A stretch of DNA of 64,000 bases from Silurus meridionalis (GCF_014805685.1 NC_060901.1:20133405-20197404); one strand, 5' to 3'. Numbered from the stretch's first letter, positions 49,613-62,237 are shown. Notes: a model not told the origin generated them from the sequence alone. Numbers and translations: made by a program.

Positions 49613-50925
49613 TAAGAGTTAGCAGAGTTGGAGAAACTATAAGCCTAAAACCAGTCAGTAAAGAACTAGCTAGCGGTTAGGAATTGGCAGGACAATAGGA
49701 CAAAAATAACAATTCAGGACTCAGTGTAAACACCACACTCTTGGCTCTGCTGCAGTTTGTAATTAGAGCTTTTCTTTTTTTATTAAAACTCTCTAAACTA
49801 TCTGAACATTAGGAAACGTTTGTCAGAACTAGCTTTAAATGCCAAAAAAAAAAAAAAAAACCTGAGTCAGCAATGACAATTTATCTCACAAAATACACAT
49901 CCCTTCTTCTCGTAGTAGAAGAAACCACACAAGTGGCAAATCTTTAAATCACTCTAATTCTCATATTTACAGTTCCCACAGCAGTTTCAGGACAGTTGTC
50001 ATGATTTGGTTGGAGTTGGCTAAGAGGAAGGCATTGTGGGAGCTAATGGGAGCTGAAAGCTGTGGTTGGGTAACTTACAGTCTCTTGTCACAGCAGAAGA
50101 TCCATCACAACCAGCTCATTGTTCAACCTCAGAGATGCAGCGAGTGTAAAATTCCAGGAGGAGCCAGTCATCTAACCGCAGAATCTCTCTTTTCACCTCA
50201 TCCTCTGGAAAAAAAAAGAGAAGAGCGGAGATTATGAGTCTCTAGAGAGTACGCAGCAAATTAATTTACTCCACTTAACCATCAGATGTCAGTGTGTAGC
50301 TCAGAGGAAGGCACTGCTGTGTGTTTAGATGGAGACAACGTGATGTTTTGCAATCTTTATTTCCAATCCTATTACGTTCTCACACATCGACTCATCCTTC
50401 CTCAACTTCCTTCTGCCCTCAATTGGTCCTCTTTGCCCTGCGCAAAAATGATCTCTCATTCCACCTTCTCTCGTGACCCTACTTTTGTAATTAATCCTCA
50501 GCAATGAGATTCTCGGTGCTTTTCCCCCCCTGCAGTCTCCTGTCTGCTCTGAATCATATTATATCCATCGGGGGAAAGTGTAATGGATCGCCCCACAGAC
50601 AAGCGATCATATCTGCTTATGACCATATGCATCAAAACTCAGCCTCGTTCCCGGTTCTGCGCCGCCCTCCCTCCCTTCATGCCCTTGATAAGTGTGGTCT
50701 GTTTTTATCCTGCAGAAGGAGTGAGCTTATCTCCCATGGCCCGAGAGCCCTGGCATTAATCACCCTCCCAGCAAAGACAGAAATTAGTCACAGTCCTATC
50801 GGCCCCGCCATCTCGCAATGATTAACTCCTGCCTGCACTCCTGCTTGACATTGTGCAGCACTCCGGCGATTCAGCTCCCAAATTGAAAGTGGCCCTGCGA
50901 CGAGACGCCAACTGGGGTTGGTTTT
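49613..50925. other. Unique DNA with a possible conserved island
   Basis: A 17-A run at 49844. 50470-50900 is repeat-free, relatively GC-balanced and of high complexity, with GACCATATGCATCAAAACTC and GGCATTAATCACCCTCCC. It is the best-looking conserved non-coding candidate in the window, judged by eye only. No gene recognised. Confidence 0.4.
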
Positions 50926-51114
50926 GGTGGGGGAGGGGTGTGTTTAAAGGGCCGAAAAGAAATGGAGGGTCTAGTAAAGGGGTGGGGATATGGGTGTGGC
51001 AAAAGGGGTGGGGATATGGAGGGTCTGGTGAGGGGGTGGGGATATAGGTGTGGCTAAAGCGGTGGGGATATGGAGGGGGTCCAGTAAAGTGGTGGGGATA
51101 TGGTGGGGGCGGGG
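50926..51114 (+). repeat. G-rich minisatellite
   Basis: About six units of 28-37 bp built around GGTGGGGATATGGAGGGTCT, with spacer words GTAAAG and GTGTGGC. The plus strand has many closely spaced GGG/GGGG runs, so G-quadruplex formation is possible. Confidence 0.92.
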
Positions 51115-51581
51115 TTCCATTTATCCATTTCTAGCTACATTTCATATTTTGGAAGGCCGATGAAAGAAGGTAGTTTGTGTTACTGCAGCTACACACGGTC
51201 AGTCCTGATAGAGAGAGAATTCACCATGTATTAAGCTTTTTATTTGTCACAGTGAAATAAAAACCAGATCGATACTTCAGAAATGTGTGCATTACATAAA
51301 AGTGTCAATAAAATATGAGAAAATATATAAGATCATGATAAAGTGGTATTTAAAAAGAAGTAGTGCAAATAATAGGTTTAGTCCATCATTTATTTATTTG
51401 TTTGTTTGTTTGTTTATCTAACTAACTATTTATAGATTAACTGTTTTTATCCCTAATGCACAAAATAAACACCAAACACATTAAATACAACTTTTTAAAA
51501 AAATCTGTCAATAAATAAATTCACTCGTCAATGGTGAACTTACACAATGACCCACTGAACCCATCTACTTCATCCCTTCAT
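51115..51581. other. AT-rich DNA, possibly a decayed repeat
   Basis: TTTATTTGTCACAGTGAAATA, the AAATAATAGG-like middle and a TTTGTTTGTTTGTTTG run hint at an old copy of a fish dispersed repeat. Too diverged to name. Confidence 0.35.
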
Positions 51582-51608
51582 TTCTCTCTCTCTCTCTCTC
51601 TCTCTCTA
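51582..51608 (+). repeat. Short (CT)n tract
   Basis: CT tract of about 27 bp. Confidence 0.95.
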
Positions 51609-51705
51609 TTGTGATGGATTCAGGAATTGTTCAGCCCCTGCAGAAACCCGCATAGTTAAACTAGCTCGTCTGCCAGGCAGCGTTATTGATTTCACGTCTT
51701 AGCAT

Positions 51706-51706
<1 letters not shown>

Positions 51707-51748
<42 letters not shown>
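51707..51748 (+). repeat. (CA)n microsatellite
   Basis: Uninterrupted CA tract of about 42 bp. Confidence 0.97.
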
Positions 51749-51749
<1 letters not shown>

Positions 51750-51853
51750 GTCTGCCTTTAAAAATGTATTTAAGTATCACACTTGACTGTTGCTAAGGAG
51801 ACAACCTGTGATGAAGAGGCAGAGTTGAATGGCTCCAGGACTAGACTGACTTA

Positions 51854-51877
51854 CACACACACACACACACACACACT
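51854..51877 (+). repeat. Short (CA)n tract
   Basis: CA tract of about 24 bp. Confidence 0.95.
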
Positions 51878-52028
51878 TACACTTTAAGCACATACAGAGG
51901 CAGGTAAAGGGTCAGTAAGCATGTTGTGTTTGCAGGAGAGAGATTAAAGAAGCCGTGGTGTTTTTTCATCAGTGTTTGTACAAACATTTGGACAATGGCA
52001 TCTACTCTGCTTGAGAGTAGGCAGATGG

Positions 52029-52053
52029 TGTGTGTGTGTGTGTGTGTGTGTGT
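52029..52053 (+). repeat. Short (GT)n tract
   Basis: GT tract of about 25 bp. With the two CA tracts just upstream it makes an inverted-complementary cluster. Confidence 0.95.
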
Positions 52054-52925
52054 CATTGTGATAACAGTGTTTGAGAGTCAGTAGGGAATGTGGAAACCCC
52101 CACACACTCAATACTCGGACAGATCCCTTCGCTCCTCACCTGGCTGTGCTGCAGTGCTCCTGCACACCACCAGTGGGTGCTCTGTCTACCCCAAACATCT
52201 ATCCTTCATAATCCCTGTGATCCTGAATCTCCTGTGATTTTCCCTCCCGTGACCCTTTGACCCCATTAACCGTGAGTGATATTTCCTGTCATGTGACCTC
52301 ATCACTTTTCCTCTCTGTTTTATCCGTCTCTCTTCGTCACGTGTAAACCTGACATTAGATCTGATCCCCTTCCTCTGTAACCTCTATAACGGGCTGGCAG
52401 TGTCGAGTCACTTCTTATAGCTCAGACAGAAGAACAATCGACACCTGGTTTCTGAAAGATCTGAAAAAAATCTAAGATCTGAAATTTCAGTTAAAAATAC
52501 AAGAACGCTTTTGTGTCTTTAAAGAGAAAATGATAAAATAATAAGATAAAAAAAAAGAATGATGATGATGATAACTAATAAAAAAAAAGAACAAAAATCA
52601 GTCCAAAAAATGTAGGAGTTAAAAATGTATTATTAATCAATCAATCAGTATATGAATTAATTTTAATCAATCAAACAAATTAATTTACAAAAAAAAAATT
52701 AATCAATCAATTGATTTAATTATTGATTCTTTTTTCTTTGTTTTTCTTTAAAAAATCAAAAAGCCACTGCACCTCAGTGTTTTGTTTATACACCTGATTC
52801 ATGCTCACGTGTTTTTTTCTTTTTTTTCGTTTATAAATGAGTCTTCTTTTTCTCACGTTTGCTACGTGACATATTTAGTTATTTAGCTTTTTTTATAATG
52901 TATTAATTATAGTGGCAATCATTAG

Positions 52926-52929
<4 letters not shown>
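52054..52929. other. Unique DNA, becoming very A/T-rich
   Basis: No gene recognised. 52540-52740 has runs of A and repeated AATCAATCAAT words. Confidence 0.45.

Positions 52930-52974
<45 letters not shown>
52930..52974 (+). repeat. (CA)n microsatellite
   Basis: Uninterrupted CA tract of about 45 bp. Confidence 0.98.
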
Positions 52975-52979
<5 letters not shown>

Positions 52980-53839
52980 GTGTAAGCACATTAATAGTTT
53001 TTGGTGTTGGTGATTGAGCAGCAGGTTGGAGAGGAGGTGGAGTGATGAGCTGTTGAAGGTGAAGAAGCTGTTCGGAGCTCCGAGGACGTTAATCTCAGAA
53101 AGCGCTAACGAGGGATCATCAGCTTCATCTTCATCCACTGCACCTCCGCTCTTTGGCTTATTCTATATGGAGTTAAACATTTACCAAAAAAAGATCTAGA
53201 AAAGAAAAGGAAGTTCTGAATTCAGATCACAAATAAATTCAGACCAGTAAAATTCCTTCCTTCTTCGTCCAGACTCTAAATTAACGAAAATTTTTTCTTC
53301 TGCACTTTATTGTGAATTCAGTAACTTCATTTAATCGCTCGCAGTTTATAATATTATAGAATATTAACTTATATAAACGTGTGGCGGTGAAACCGGTGCG
53401 TATTCAGGTTCCTGGGCACACGTATAGAATACTGGGACTGTAATGGACAGAGGCTGATTAACGTGGACGTGAAAGTGTTTGTGAATTGCGTTTATTGTGC
53501 GATATTGTGTGTTTATTGTGTTTTATAAAAGCGAGTGAGACGTTTCTGCAGTCGTCTTTTACGGAAGCGTAAAAAAAGATCTTTATGATCTTTATAGATT
53601 CTCCAGCAACGTTCAGTCATTTATCATTAACGTCACTTATACACGATTCCATGCACGTAGAGACTCGATATCTTCTCCTGCTGTCTCACACGTCTCCTCA
53701 ATTCTCCTCACTTATTAAGGCCAGACACGTGACAGACACACGTCCACGTGTGTGGACCTGCAGGGAATACAGCCGTGCTCCGAGAGAGGGTTTTTACCCG
53801 GGATTTACATTTATCGATTATACAGGATTCACTCATTAA

Positions 53840-53840
<1 letters not shown>
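52975..53840. other. Unique DNA, nothing recognised
   Basis: Short frames at 53014-53199 and 53585-53839 lack domains. No repeat family was seen. Confidence 0.45.

Positions 53841-53880
<40 letters not shown>
53841..53880 (+). repeat. (CA)n microsatellite
   Basis: CA tract of about 40 bp, shortly before a long pyrimidine tract. Confidence 0.98.
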
Positions 53881-53883
<3 letters not shown>

Positions 53884-53946
53884 CTGCTGCAGTCAGCAGG
53901 AAATTACCATGGACATACATGTGTAGAGCTGATGTGTTAGCCACAC

Positions 53947-54018
53947 CTCTTTCTCTCTCTCTCTGTTTCTCTCTCTCTCTCTCCCTCTCCCTCTCTCTCT
54001 CTTACTCTCCTCTCTATC

Positions 54019-54049
<31 letters not shown>

Positions 54050-54261
54050 CCTCTCTTTATTCATCCCTCTTCCTCTCTCTCTCCTCTCTTTCTCTCTATC
54101 CCTCTCCTCTCTTTCACTCTCCCCTCTCTCCCACTCCCTCTCCATCTCCATCCCTCTCCTCTCGATCCCCTCTCTCCCTCTCTCTCTCTCCATCCCTCTC
54201 TTTCTCTCGCTATCCCTCTATCTCTCTTTCTCTCTCTATCCCTCTCCCTCTCGTTCACCCC

Positions 54262-54298
<37 letters not shown>
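53947..54298 (+). repeat. 350-bp polypyrimidine (CT-rich) tract
   Basis: Almost pure C/T on the plus strand, made of CT, CCCTCT and CCATCCCTCT words with only scattered A or G. Mirror-symmetrical CT blocks in it could form triplex DNA. The long Ser/Leu frame read through it is an artefact. Confidence 0.95.
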
Positions 54299-56545
54299 GA
54301 TGAGATAATGGATGAATTTGACCTTTTGAGGTTTTTGTTCCCTGAAACAATTTTCCACAATATCTTTAAAAGCGTTTCCGCTCACAAACCTGTGATGTTT
54401 AAAACCAGTGGTTTATTAAAGCATTTGTGCTTCAGGTGAGATCAGTACAGCATCAGGACTGAGCTGACCTTCACATTACATTCGTCTGGAGGAACTTCAC
54501 ACTCGACTCAACTCTGTTCCAGATGATCATCGGTTTACAGACCGAGAGAACGGAACATCATAAACATGAATCTGAATTAAGAGCGTTTTTTGTGTGTGTT
54601 TGAAAAATCCAGAACAAATGTCTGGACACTTTCGATCACGATATTCATTCAGATATAAATATGTGCATGAAAAGAGAAGAATAGTGATTCATACTGAAGA
54701 ATCTGTACTATGAAAGAACACGTCTGGAATTCTGTAGTGATCAAAACCCTGTTTTGTTTTATATTTTTATTTGGTGCAGTTCCGCTCTAATTTGAATTTT
54801 ATAGGAAAATGAAGATCATGAGCTACCTCTGCTGCAGAAGATAAGTTTATAAAAATCACCAGCCTCAGAAACCAACAATGTACAAAAATACTTCCCGTAG
54901 TTGAAGTGCAGATTTTGAAAAGACGAACATTATTAGCTTGTTGTCATCTGTGAGTTTATTTCTCCTGAAAGAAACAAACACACCATTAATGTTTGACGTG
55001 AAACCTCCTCGCTGTAGACAGTGTTCATATCGTTCACACAGATTCTCAACACATCCTGGAACAAAGGTCGCTGCAGAATCCTGCAAAAGTGGACGATGAT
55101 ATTTCATAACAATCAACAGCATAACTGTGTTAGTTTATCAAACCTACATGAACCTGCTTTGCCCTACTGGAGATGCAGGTCACGGTTGTCCAGATGATAC
55201 CCAAAGTACTCGATCTCTCCTCACGCCTGTGTTGTGGGACAGGCCTACTGTTTGGTTTCTCCTCCAGGGTTTGTTCCAGATGCTGTGTGTGGTTTGTCTA
55301 GGTGTTACTGTAGATCATCTATGTAAGCAGCAGACCACCCTCCCAGCCCTGGAGCACTCTGTCCATCAGCCTGTGGAAGGTGGTCTCCACTTACCCTGCG
55401 TGAACTGGAGTAATAGGTGTAAGTGTGTGTCCGTGAACCCACACCTCTGTGGTGTCTTCGTTCTTATTTCCGCATCTTCTTCTCTTTCTCTTCCTCTTTC
55501 TGATTTATTTCTAGCAGTGTTTTAATAAGTGAGAGCGTTGCTTTGTGTTTTTTTCTTCGTTTCTGCTTCATTACTCGTCTGGTCCTCGTGGCACTCGGAG
55601 CGTACACTCGCCTCCCCTGCAGAATGGACTCATCAATTCTTAAACATAGAACAAAGCCATAAAAGATTGATGCCGGGACTTTCAGCCGTATTTATCACCA
55701 TGTGGACGTCAGAAAACCACATGCTGAATACAGAGCGAGAACCAGAAGCTCTGGACTTTTTCTTTTTCATCATATTTACAGCTTGAGATGTAATGAACTG
55801 AACATCTCTGACAGGACTGAAGGAAGCGTTAGCAATAAAGGGAATGCATTTGCTCTGCTCCATCAGTCACTCAGAAAGAGTTTGAGCAAATTAGCGCTCG
55901 TTCTGAAGCTCAGCAGAACCTCGAGCTGTCCGAGTGCACGGATTCAGTACACGCTCTGAAATCCTGTGCTAGCGGGACTTTCTGGTGTTACTTTAGCGTT
56001 TAGCGCTAACCCCAGCCACCAGTGGTGAAGCAGTAGCTGGACGTGATCAGGACTGACGTGTCACAGGAACACGGCTCGCAGTCTGTCGGCTCACATGCAG
56101 GGCTGTAATTAATTTCCTGTTGAAGGCTAGCGGGGTAAAGGCTAGCAGGTCGGCTCAGAGACGGAGGAGGACGAAGGAAATGAACAGATTTAGCACAATG
56201 GCATTTTTTTTTTAAAACATTTAAATGACTTTTTTTTTATAACATTAGAAAATAAATGAAAGATCTTTTATGTGCTGGAGATTGAATTTTCTCCTCTTTC
56301 TGCTTTTCATGTGGCTCCATTACACATTTCATCTGTTTGTGTTTATTTTTGCTGATCTTTTCTTTAAAATGTATTTATTCTCACTCACTTTTATTACTTT
56401 TATTTGATCTATTTCATTATTGGTTTTCATGCTAGTAAAAATTGTATTCATATTTCTGAACCCTTGGCTCCGCCCACATCCCCCTGTTTACACTGGACTG
56501 TAAATAACTCACTTCAATATAATGATATAAAAACTCAGTCATTTA

Positions 56546-56547
<2 letters not shown>
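54299..56547. other. 2.2 kb without recognised gene or repeat
   Basis: The open frame 55127-55525 (+) has no recognisable domain and is not supported. Two T-rich runs lie near 56205 and 56230. Confidence 0.4.
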
Positions 56548-56598
<51 letters not shown>

Positions 56599-56612
56599 TC
56601 TCTTTGTCTCTC
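56548..56612 (+). repeat. (CT)n microsatellite
   Basis: CT tract of about 50 bp followed by an imperfect extension. Confidence 0.96.
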
Positions 56613-56669
56613 AGTGTCCTAGTGATTCAAGTCAGCAGCTTTGGTCTGTCATGTGTTCAGATTGTGCAG

Positions 56670-56671
<2 letters not shown>

Positions 56672-56761
<90 letters not shown>
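56672..56761 (+). repeat. Compound (GT)n(GA)n microsatellite
   Basis: About 23 GT units pass directly into about 21 GA units. Confidence 0.97.
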
Positions 56762-56763
<2 letters not shown>

Positions 56764-56818
56764 CTCTCCAGACCACAGACAATGTGTTTAAGGATCTTTC
56801 TGTCCTTTCCTTATTCTC

Positions 56819-56821
<3 letters not shown>

Positions 56822-56877
<56 letters not shown>

Positions 56878-56880
56878 CTC
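56822..56880 (+). repeat. (CA)n microsatellite with CT end
   Basis: About 26 CA units followed by CTCTCTC. It is the reverse complement in kind of the GT/GA tract 60 bp upstream. Confidence 0.97.
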
Positions 56881-58618
56881 GCTTGGTGATTGGCCTAAAC
56901 AGCATGTAGATGTTCCAGATGGATGAATGTGGATCTCACTGCAGAATCACAGGTACTGGAACATTGTCCAGGATCAGGCTGAGAAACAACCACTCCATGT
57001 CTCATTTCAGGTTTTTAGCTTCCCAGACATTTCCGACTGTGTTTCAGTACGTGAGCTCGCTGTACACGGCTCGGGATGTTTAATGAGCTACTGCTGAAGA
57101 AAAACTACCACCACTACCCTGCAGGGGGCATTTATTTATTCACCCTGAAACATTTCTATCCTGGTGGGAGTGGTCTGTTCTGGTATGACCCCGCCCCCTT
57201 TTACATATCAGTTTGTCTTGATCTGCACCAGTGCTCGTTATGTTCTCCGTCTCTGCCTCGTGGAGTAAAATGACCCTGGAGTGGTGTGAGGCTGCTGTGC
57301 ATCTGCTCTGGAGACACTTTTTACATTGCAGCTTATCAATTAGAAATGACTGAGAAGAAGGGAGAACCTTCTCTCAGAGAAGCACATCTCCCCTGCTTTC
57401 CAATCGGTCGCCTTTAACGGGCCCCGATACGCTAAATGTCAAAGACGGATGAGAATCGCAGCATTTCACACTTTACTTCAGTGATCATCTCTAAATGAGC
57501 AACGCGGAGCCATAAAACCCGGGAATCATCTCTCCCGGGCCGCGTCCTGCAAGAACCACATGTCTTGTAAAAGATCAGATGGAAAAGACGTCTGTCTCAT
57601 TTCAGAAAAAAAACGCAACGCCGCCAACGTAAGCAGCTCCACATCTTTGCCAAACGGGGTTTAAAAACAATCCCTCGTATCTCCTGTGATAATGAGCATG
57701 CTCCACATTCCTGCACTCTGCTGACTCCCTGGGTTTAAAGTTTTTGGCTCTTTAATGAATTTGTCAGAATATCAGTATCCAGACTCTCAGTCCGTGTGCC
57801 AGAAGCGGCTGGACCAGATAAAAAAAACAGCCATTTGAAGCCTCTAAACAGACGCTAAGCCTGTAAAACCATCTGAGCTCATAACAGGAAATGAACGAGG
57901 TGGGAGTCGTTAAGATCAGGCAGCTACGTTAAACTAAATTAAACAAAAATAACACAAAATCAACAGCAGTGCGTGTAACCGGTCCAGAGTCCAGCATTAA
58001 TGTGATGCTTTACAGAGTTCCTTCATCCTTCCAGAGAACCACATTCATCATCTTATCAGAGAAACACTGATCTAAACACGCTGAGATGTCCAGATTTATA
58101 CTCTACACTCTTTAAATTATGATATTTATATGTACTGAAGCGTGTGAGATTGCTGAGCGGTGTGTGAATGATCTCATCAAATAATACTGAAGCTTTTAAA
58201 TAGCAAAGTTATTCCAGAATGTGTTTCATTGCGACTCCAGAATGTATTGATTTCCAGAAAGATTTCAAAGTCAGTAAAAGTAAAATTTATATTGAATTAA
58301 AATAATGAAAGTTATTCAATAAAAATTCAACTGGGCTCAAAGTTGAACATAAAATAGTTTTTTTACTAGTGTGATCTCACGGTTAGTTTTGCTCCAAAAC
58401 TATAATTCAAAAGGTCCAGATGTTCCAGCTGCTCTGAGTGTGTGGACGTGTGGATTATTGTTGTTTTTACTAATTACTGAAAATCTGTTTAAAACAATTT
58501 ACTTTACGTTACACGAATGAATCGTGTCTCACACTCAAACACAATTCTGGATTTATGATCTGAGATTTTGTGCTGTATAAATAATGTAATAAAATTAATG
58601 TATGGACATGAAGTCACT
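56881..58618. other. Unique DNA with a possible conserved island
   Basis: No gene recognised. 57300-57760 is repeat-free and of high complexity, including TTGCAGCTTATCAATTAGAA and a CCCGGGAATCATCTCTCCCG inverted motif at 57518-57537. It is a candidate regulatory element by appearance. Confidence 0.4.
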
Positions 58619-58642
58619 GTGTGTGTGTGTGTGTGTGTGTGT
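58619..58642 (+). repeat. Short (GT)n tract
   Basis: GT tract of about 24 bp. Confidence 0.95.
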
Positions 58643-60369
58643 GGTCAGAGAGTGAATTTAAAAAGTGTATATAAACAGGTGAACTGAAAGGGAGTAATTG
58701 AAAAGCTGAGCTCTTTCCCCAGCAGGACGCTTCTCAGGGGCACAGAGGTGACACTCAGAGTGAGAATGAAGATTCTTCTGCACATGATGAGCTTCCTGTG
58801 GTGTCCAGCCAGGATCACAGCAAAACTCTGCCCAGCAGTCTGCAGAGGAACCAGCGAGGAACCAGACTCCACTCGGTCACCAAACCACACACAGCTTTCT
58901 GCTGCCACTTTATATGCTGAAGTTGTATTGTTGTAAAAATGAGCATTTTTCGGTGGTATTTATTTTAATATAACGATCATCGCTTCTGTGAGTCGAATGC
59001 ATTCAGCAGGTATTAATGATGAACAGATAATGGGAATACACACGTGAGTAGGTTTGGTGTTCACAGAGCTCCTGGTTGAGATGTAAGTGAGGGTGTGTTT
59101 TGGGCAATAGATAAAAGTTTATATCATGGGCAGGTTTAATAATAAAAGTATATAATATCAGCAATCTCCAGATTTCTCCAGAGTAAAGTGCAGAGACATG
59201 AAAAATCTCCTTATATTTACTTCATTACTGTTTAATACAGATGTTATTGTGCATGAGGTCCAATGCTGGAATTCTCCTGAACCCAAGGCTGCATCTTAAT
59301 CAGAAGACCTCCATGGTCTATAGCTGGAGGATTGAGCCTACTTATAACATCGAGCGGGTCTGAAACATCTCAGGAGATCCTCTGTGCAGAAAAGGTTATG
59401 GTCAGAGTGTATTCAGTGAAGAAGTGTGATTACCATCAGCCACTCTTCAGCATCATAACCCAAATTCAACATGGCTGTCTGGCTGACACATTAGGACCTA
59501 CATAGGGTCTGGTGAGGATGGCACCGTTTCAGATTCAGCTTTGGGTTTAAAAATATATCTAGTCAGACTTCCTTGCATATCTTGCAAGATTTGACATTTG
59601 TAAAGGATACATATAGCGCGACCCAGAAAACGACGAAGTGCCCTGCTTAGACATGCATCGATTTGTAATATTCGTTCATGCATGGCCTCGAAAAAACTTC
59701 TCGGCTTTTCTCAGCAAACTTTTTTTGTCGGGTTTGTTATTTTCTTCTGAGCGTCTCCAGCAGTGGGTGGTGTGGACGAGGCGGCTCCAAGTTCTACCTA
59801 CGTGCTGGAATGAGACATCTCATTGCTTCTCAGCCAACACACGAGCTCACTTTCAGAGTCTTATAAAGAGGTATAGCGAGTCATTTTCACACGTCTGTCA
59901 GAGCAGACGTCCTTCTGACCAGTGGAAACTTCCACACTTCAGCCTGCAGAGAGATTACTGCAAGACTTTAGCTTTTATTAACTTTGGAAGCGATGGAACT
60001 TTTTATTATTTTTATGAGCGTATCTGAGGTCGTTTTTTTTCATGGCAGATTCTTTGTTTAAAGAGCTGGAACATGACATCTTTACAAATGTTCCAGGAAA
60101 TATTTTGTCGTACACGTCATTAACGTGGAATTCGGTATGGATTTATGCAGTCCACACCCCATCCATAAGCTGCAGTGTGTTCAGAAAACCCAGAGGAGGT
60201 GGAACATAAACATAAAAGCAAATCTGTAAAATCTGGAATAACACGACTGGACCAGACTTGTGTCTAACGGCATTCCCATCATAAACACATCACTGGAGAT
60301 GATATAAAGCCTTAGTAAGTGTCGGATTTGATTATGGTTCATTTGAATCATTTTCTTATAATCCTCCGT
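58643..60369. other. Unique DNA, no gene recognised
   Basis: An open frame of 129 codons at 59638-60027 (+) has no recognisable domain. Its AT-rich flanks show no clear promoter or splice pattern. No repeat family was seen. Confidence 0.4.
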
Positions 60370-60745
60370 TCAGAGCAGAAATGAATACATTTGAGTTTTC
60401 GCCTAGAAAACGGTTCACGTCCACACTGAAACGTCTGAAAACACTCCTGTACTCCTGTATTCCTGTACTGCGCATGAGCAAAACGTAATCTGCGTCAGCA
60501 TTTATTTACTCTCCGGCTTTTTAAAACGTCGCCGCAACGTCGTCCACCGTATTGGCTGAATCGTTCACGTGACTAAAAATGCGTTCACACTGCGCTTCCG
60601 AATTCATCCACTTTGGAAAGCGTTTTAAAAAAAGCTGTTCTCGTTGACTAAATACGCCGTCCCGGTGTGGACCAAAGTCCAAAAAATAGAGAGAAAAATC
60701 TGCATTTTCAAATAAACTGAATTAGTGTGGACACGGCCTCATGAA
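60370..60745. mobile_element. Fish MITE-like repeat with GTGTGGACAC ends
   Basis: Left part GTTTTCGCCTAGAAAACGGT, then CACGTCCACACTGAAACGTC; right part CTGCATTTTCAAATAAACTG, then AATTAGTGTGGACACGGCCT. The ends are loosely inverted (CGTCCACACT against AGTGTGGACAC). The middle is rich in AAACGTCGCCGCAACG-like words. This resembles a widespread fish repeat whose copies end in GTGTGGACGGGGCCT. No target duplication was determined and there is no coding content. Confidence 0.6.
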
Positions 60746-61760
60746 TGCCCTCGACTTTCCCATCACAAGTCCAACATCTTGACTTGACATATGTTGCGCG
60801 TTTGCTAATTTTTGCTCTGATTCAGGAGGAAATCGGACGAAAAACCTCGCGGAGATGATTTGTTTGTTTTTTCGTATCTAACCTCATCTGTTTTTTTTAG
60901 ATCCGATGTTGATAAATGAAGAGATGAGATCAGTCATGGGTGTGTTAGCTGTAAGATCATATAGAGATATAAAGGCAGTTATAGTGATCTCCTCCTCGTG
61001 TGTTCAGCTGCCAGATGACATTTCACGAGCAGTTTGAGAAAGAAAAAGAGCACTGCATCAGATGCTCCCAGATTAGAAAGTGTTGAGAACGAAGAAGAAG
61101 GCGGAAATTGGCAGCGAATTAATTGGGAAAAAAAATAAAAATAAAGAAATAAAAATATCCATGTGATGATTAAAATCACAGACATCAGTGTGAAGGAACA
61201 TGACAAGGTGCAAAGACACGCTCACACATACACACACGGACCTTCACAAACCCCTGGTAGATGTTCCAGGTGCCATTCGGTCGGTGAAATGACTTGTGGT
61301 TTTTCCATCAGATAAGAACAATTTGAAGTCGAAGAACATGGATTACACACTGTAAGTTATTTTTTTATGAAAGATGAAAGATCAGCTTTGCTCTTTAGAT
61401 GTTATCGCTGATTAGGATTATAATCACTCCAAGGCTTTCGTGCCTGAATGATGCTTCTACAGAATAAATCTTGCTTCATGGTGGAGTGTATTAGTGTGTG
61501 ATCAGTGTGTGCTGAGTTTTTTTTTTCCTCTCGCCATGTCAGCATGTCTGTTCTGTCTGTCTGTAGCTGCCTGGTGATGGAAATCTCACTCGTTCCAGCA
61601 CCGTAACACCAAACTGGAGGTGTCAGAAAAGTCCCTCGCTTCATCAGCGCATGCCTTTCATCCTGTTCTCCATGGTTCCCCGTGCTGCACATGATCATGG
61701 CAGTCATAAAGGGATGAAATGTGAGATTAGAGGTTTGCTAGAGCTTTCTTCCTCTCATCA
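60746..61760. other. Unique DNA, no gene recognised
   Basis: Short frames only, without domains. No repeat family identified. Confidence 0.45.
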
Positions 61761-61791
61761 CCTTCTCTCTCGCTCTCTCTCTCTCTCTCTC
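61761..61791 (+). repeat. Short (CT)n tract
   Basis: Imperfect CT tract of about 31 bp. Confidence 0.92.
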
Positions 61792-61959
61792 TTCCCCTGC
61801 CTGAGTGTGTGTCCCTTTGTCCTTGCAGGCTTTGGATGCTCACACCATCCATCTCTGTCAAGCCCAGCACATCTCAGGGCCTCCCACCACGGCTCTGCTG
61901 CTAAACGCAGCTCTTACAGTGTATTGACGGGTCCTGTGTGATAAGAGCGAGTCAGATAC

Positions 61960-61963
<4 letters not shown>

Positions 61964-62053
<90 letters not shown>
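61964..62053 (+). repeat. (GA)n microsatellite
   Basis: Uninterrupted GA tract of about 90 bp. Confidence 0.98.
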
Positions 62054-62056
<3 letters not shown>

Positions 62057-62213
62057 ATCTCTCTTTTCCATGCTGTATCGTGCAAGTGAATGGTGGAGTA
62101 ATTAGGAGAGTTAAATTATGGAGTTTGGCACGACATGGAAGCTGCAGAACTTCACTGGTGAGACTGGGAGCATTTATCAGTACAGCTGGATAGAAACTGA
62201 CAGACTGGACACC

Positions 62214-62237
62214 GTGTGTGTGTGTGTGTGTGTGTGT
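62214..62237 (+). repeat. Short (GT)n tract
   Basis: GT tract of about 24 bp. Confidence 0.95.

Noticed and set aside
53748..54308. 186-codon Ser/Leu-rich frame
   Set aside because: Read-through of CA and CT low-complexity tracts, with no domain.
59638..60027. 129-codon open frame on the plus strand
   Set aside because: No domain or motif; length is not remarkable for 64 kb in six frames.
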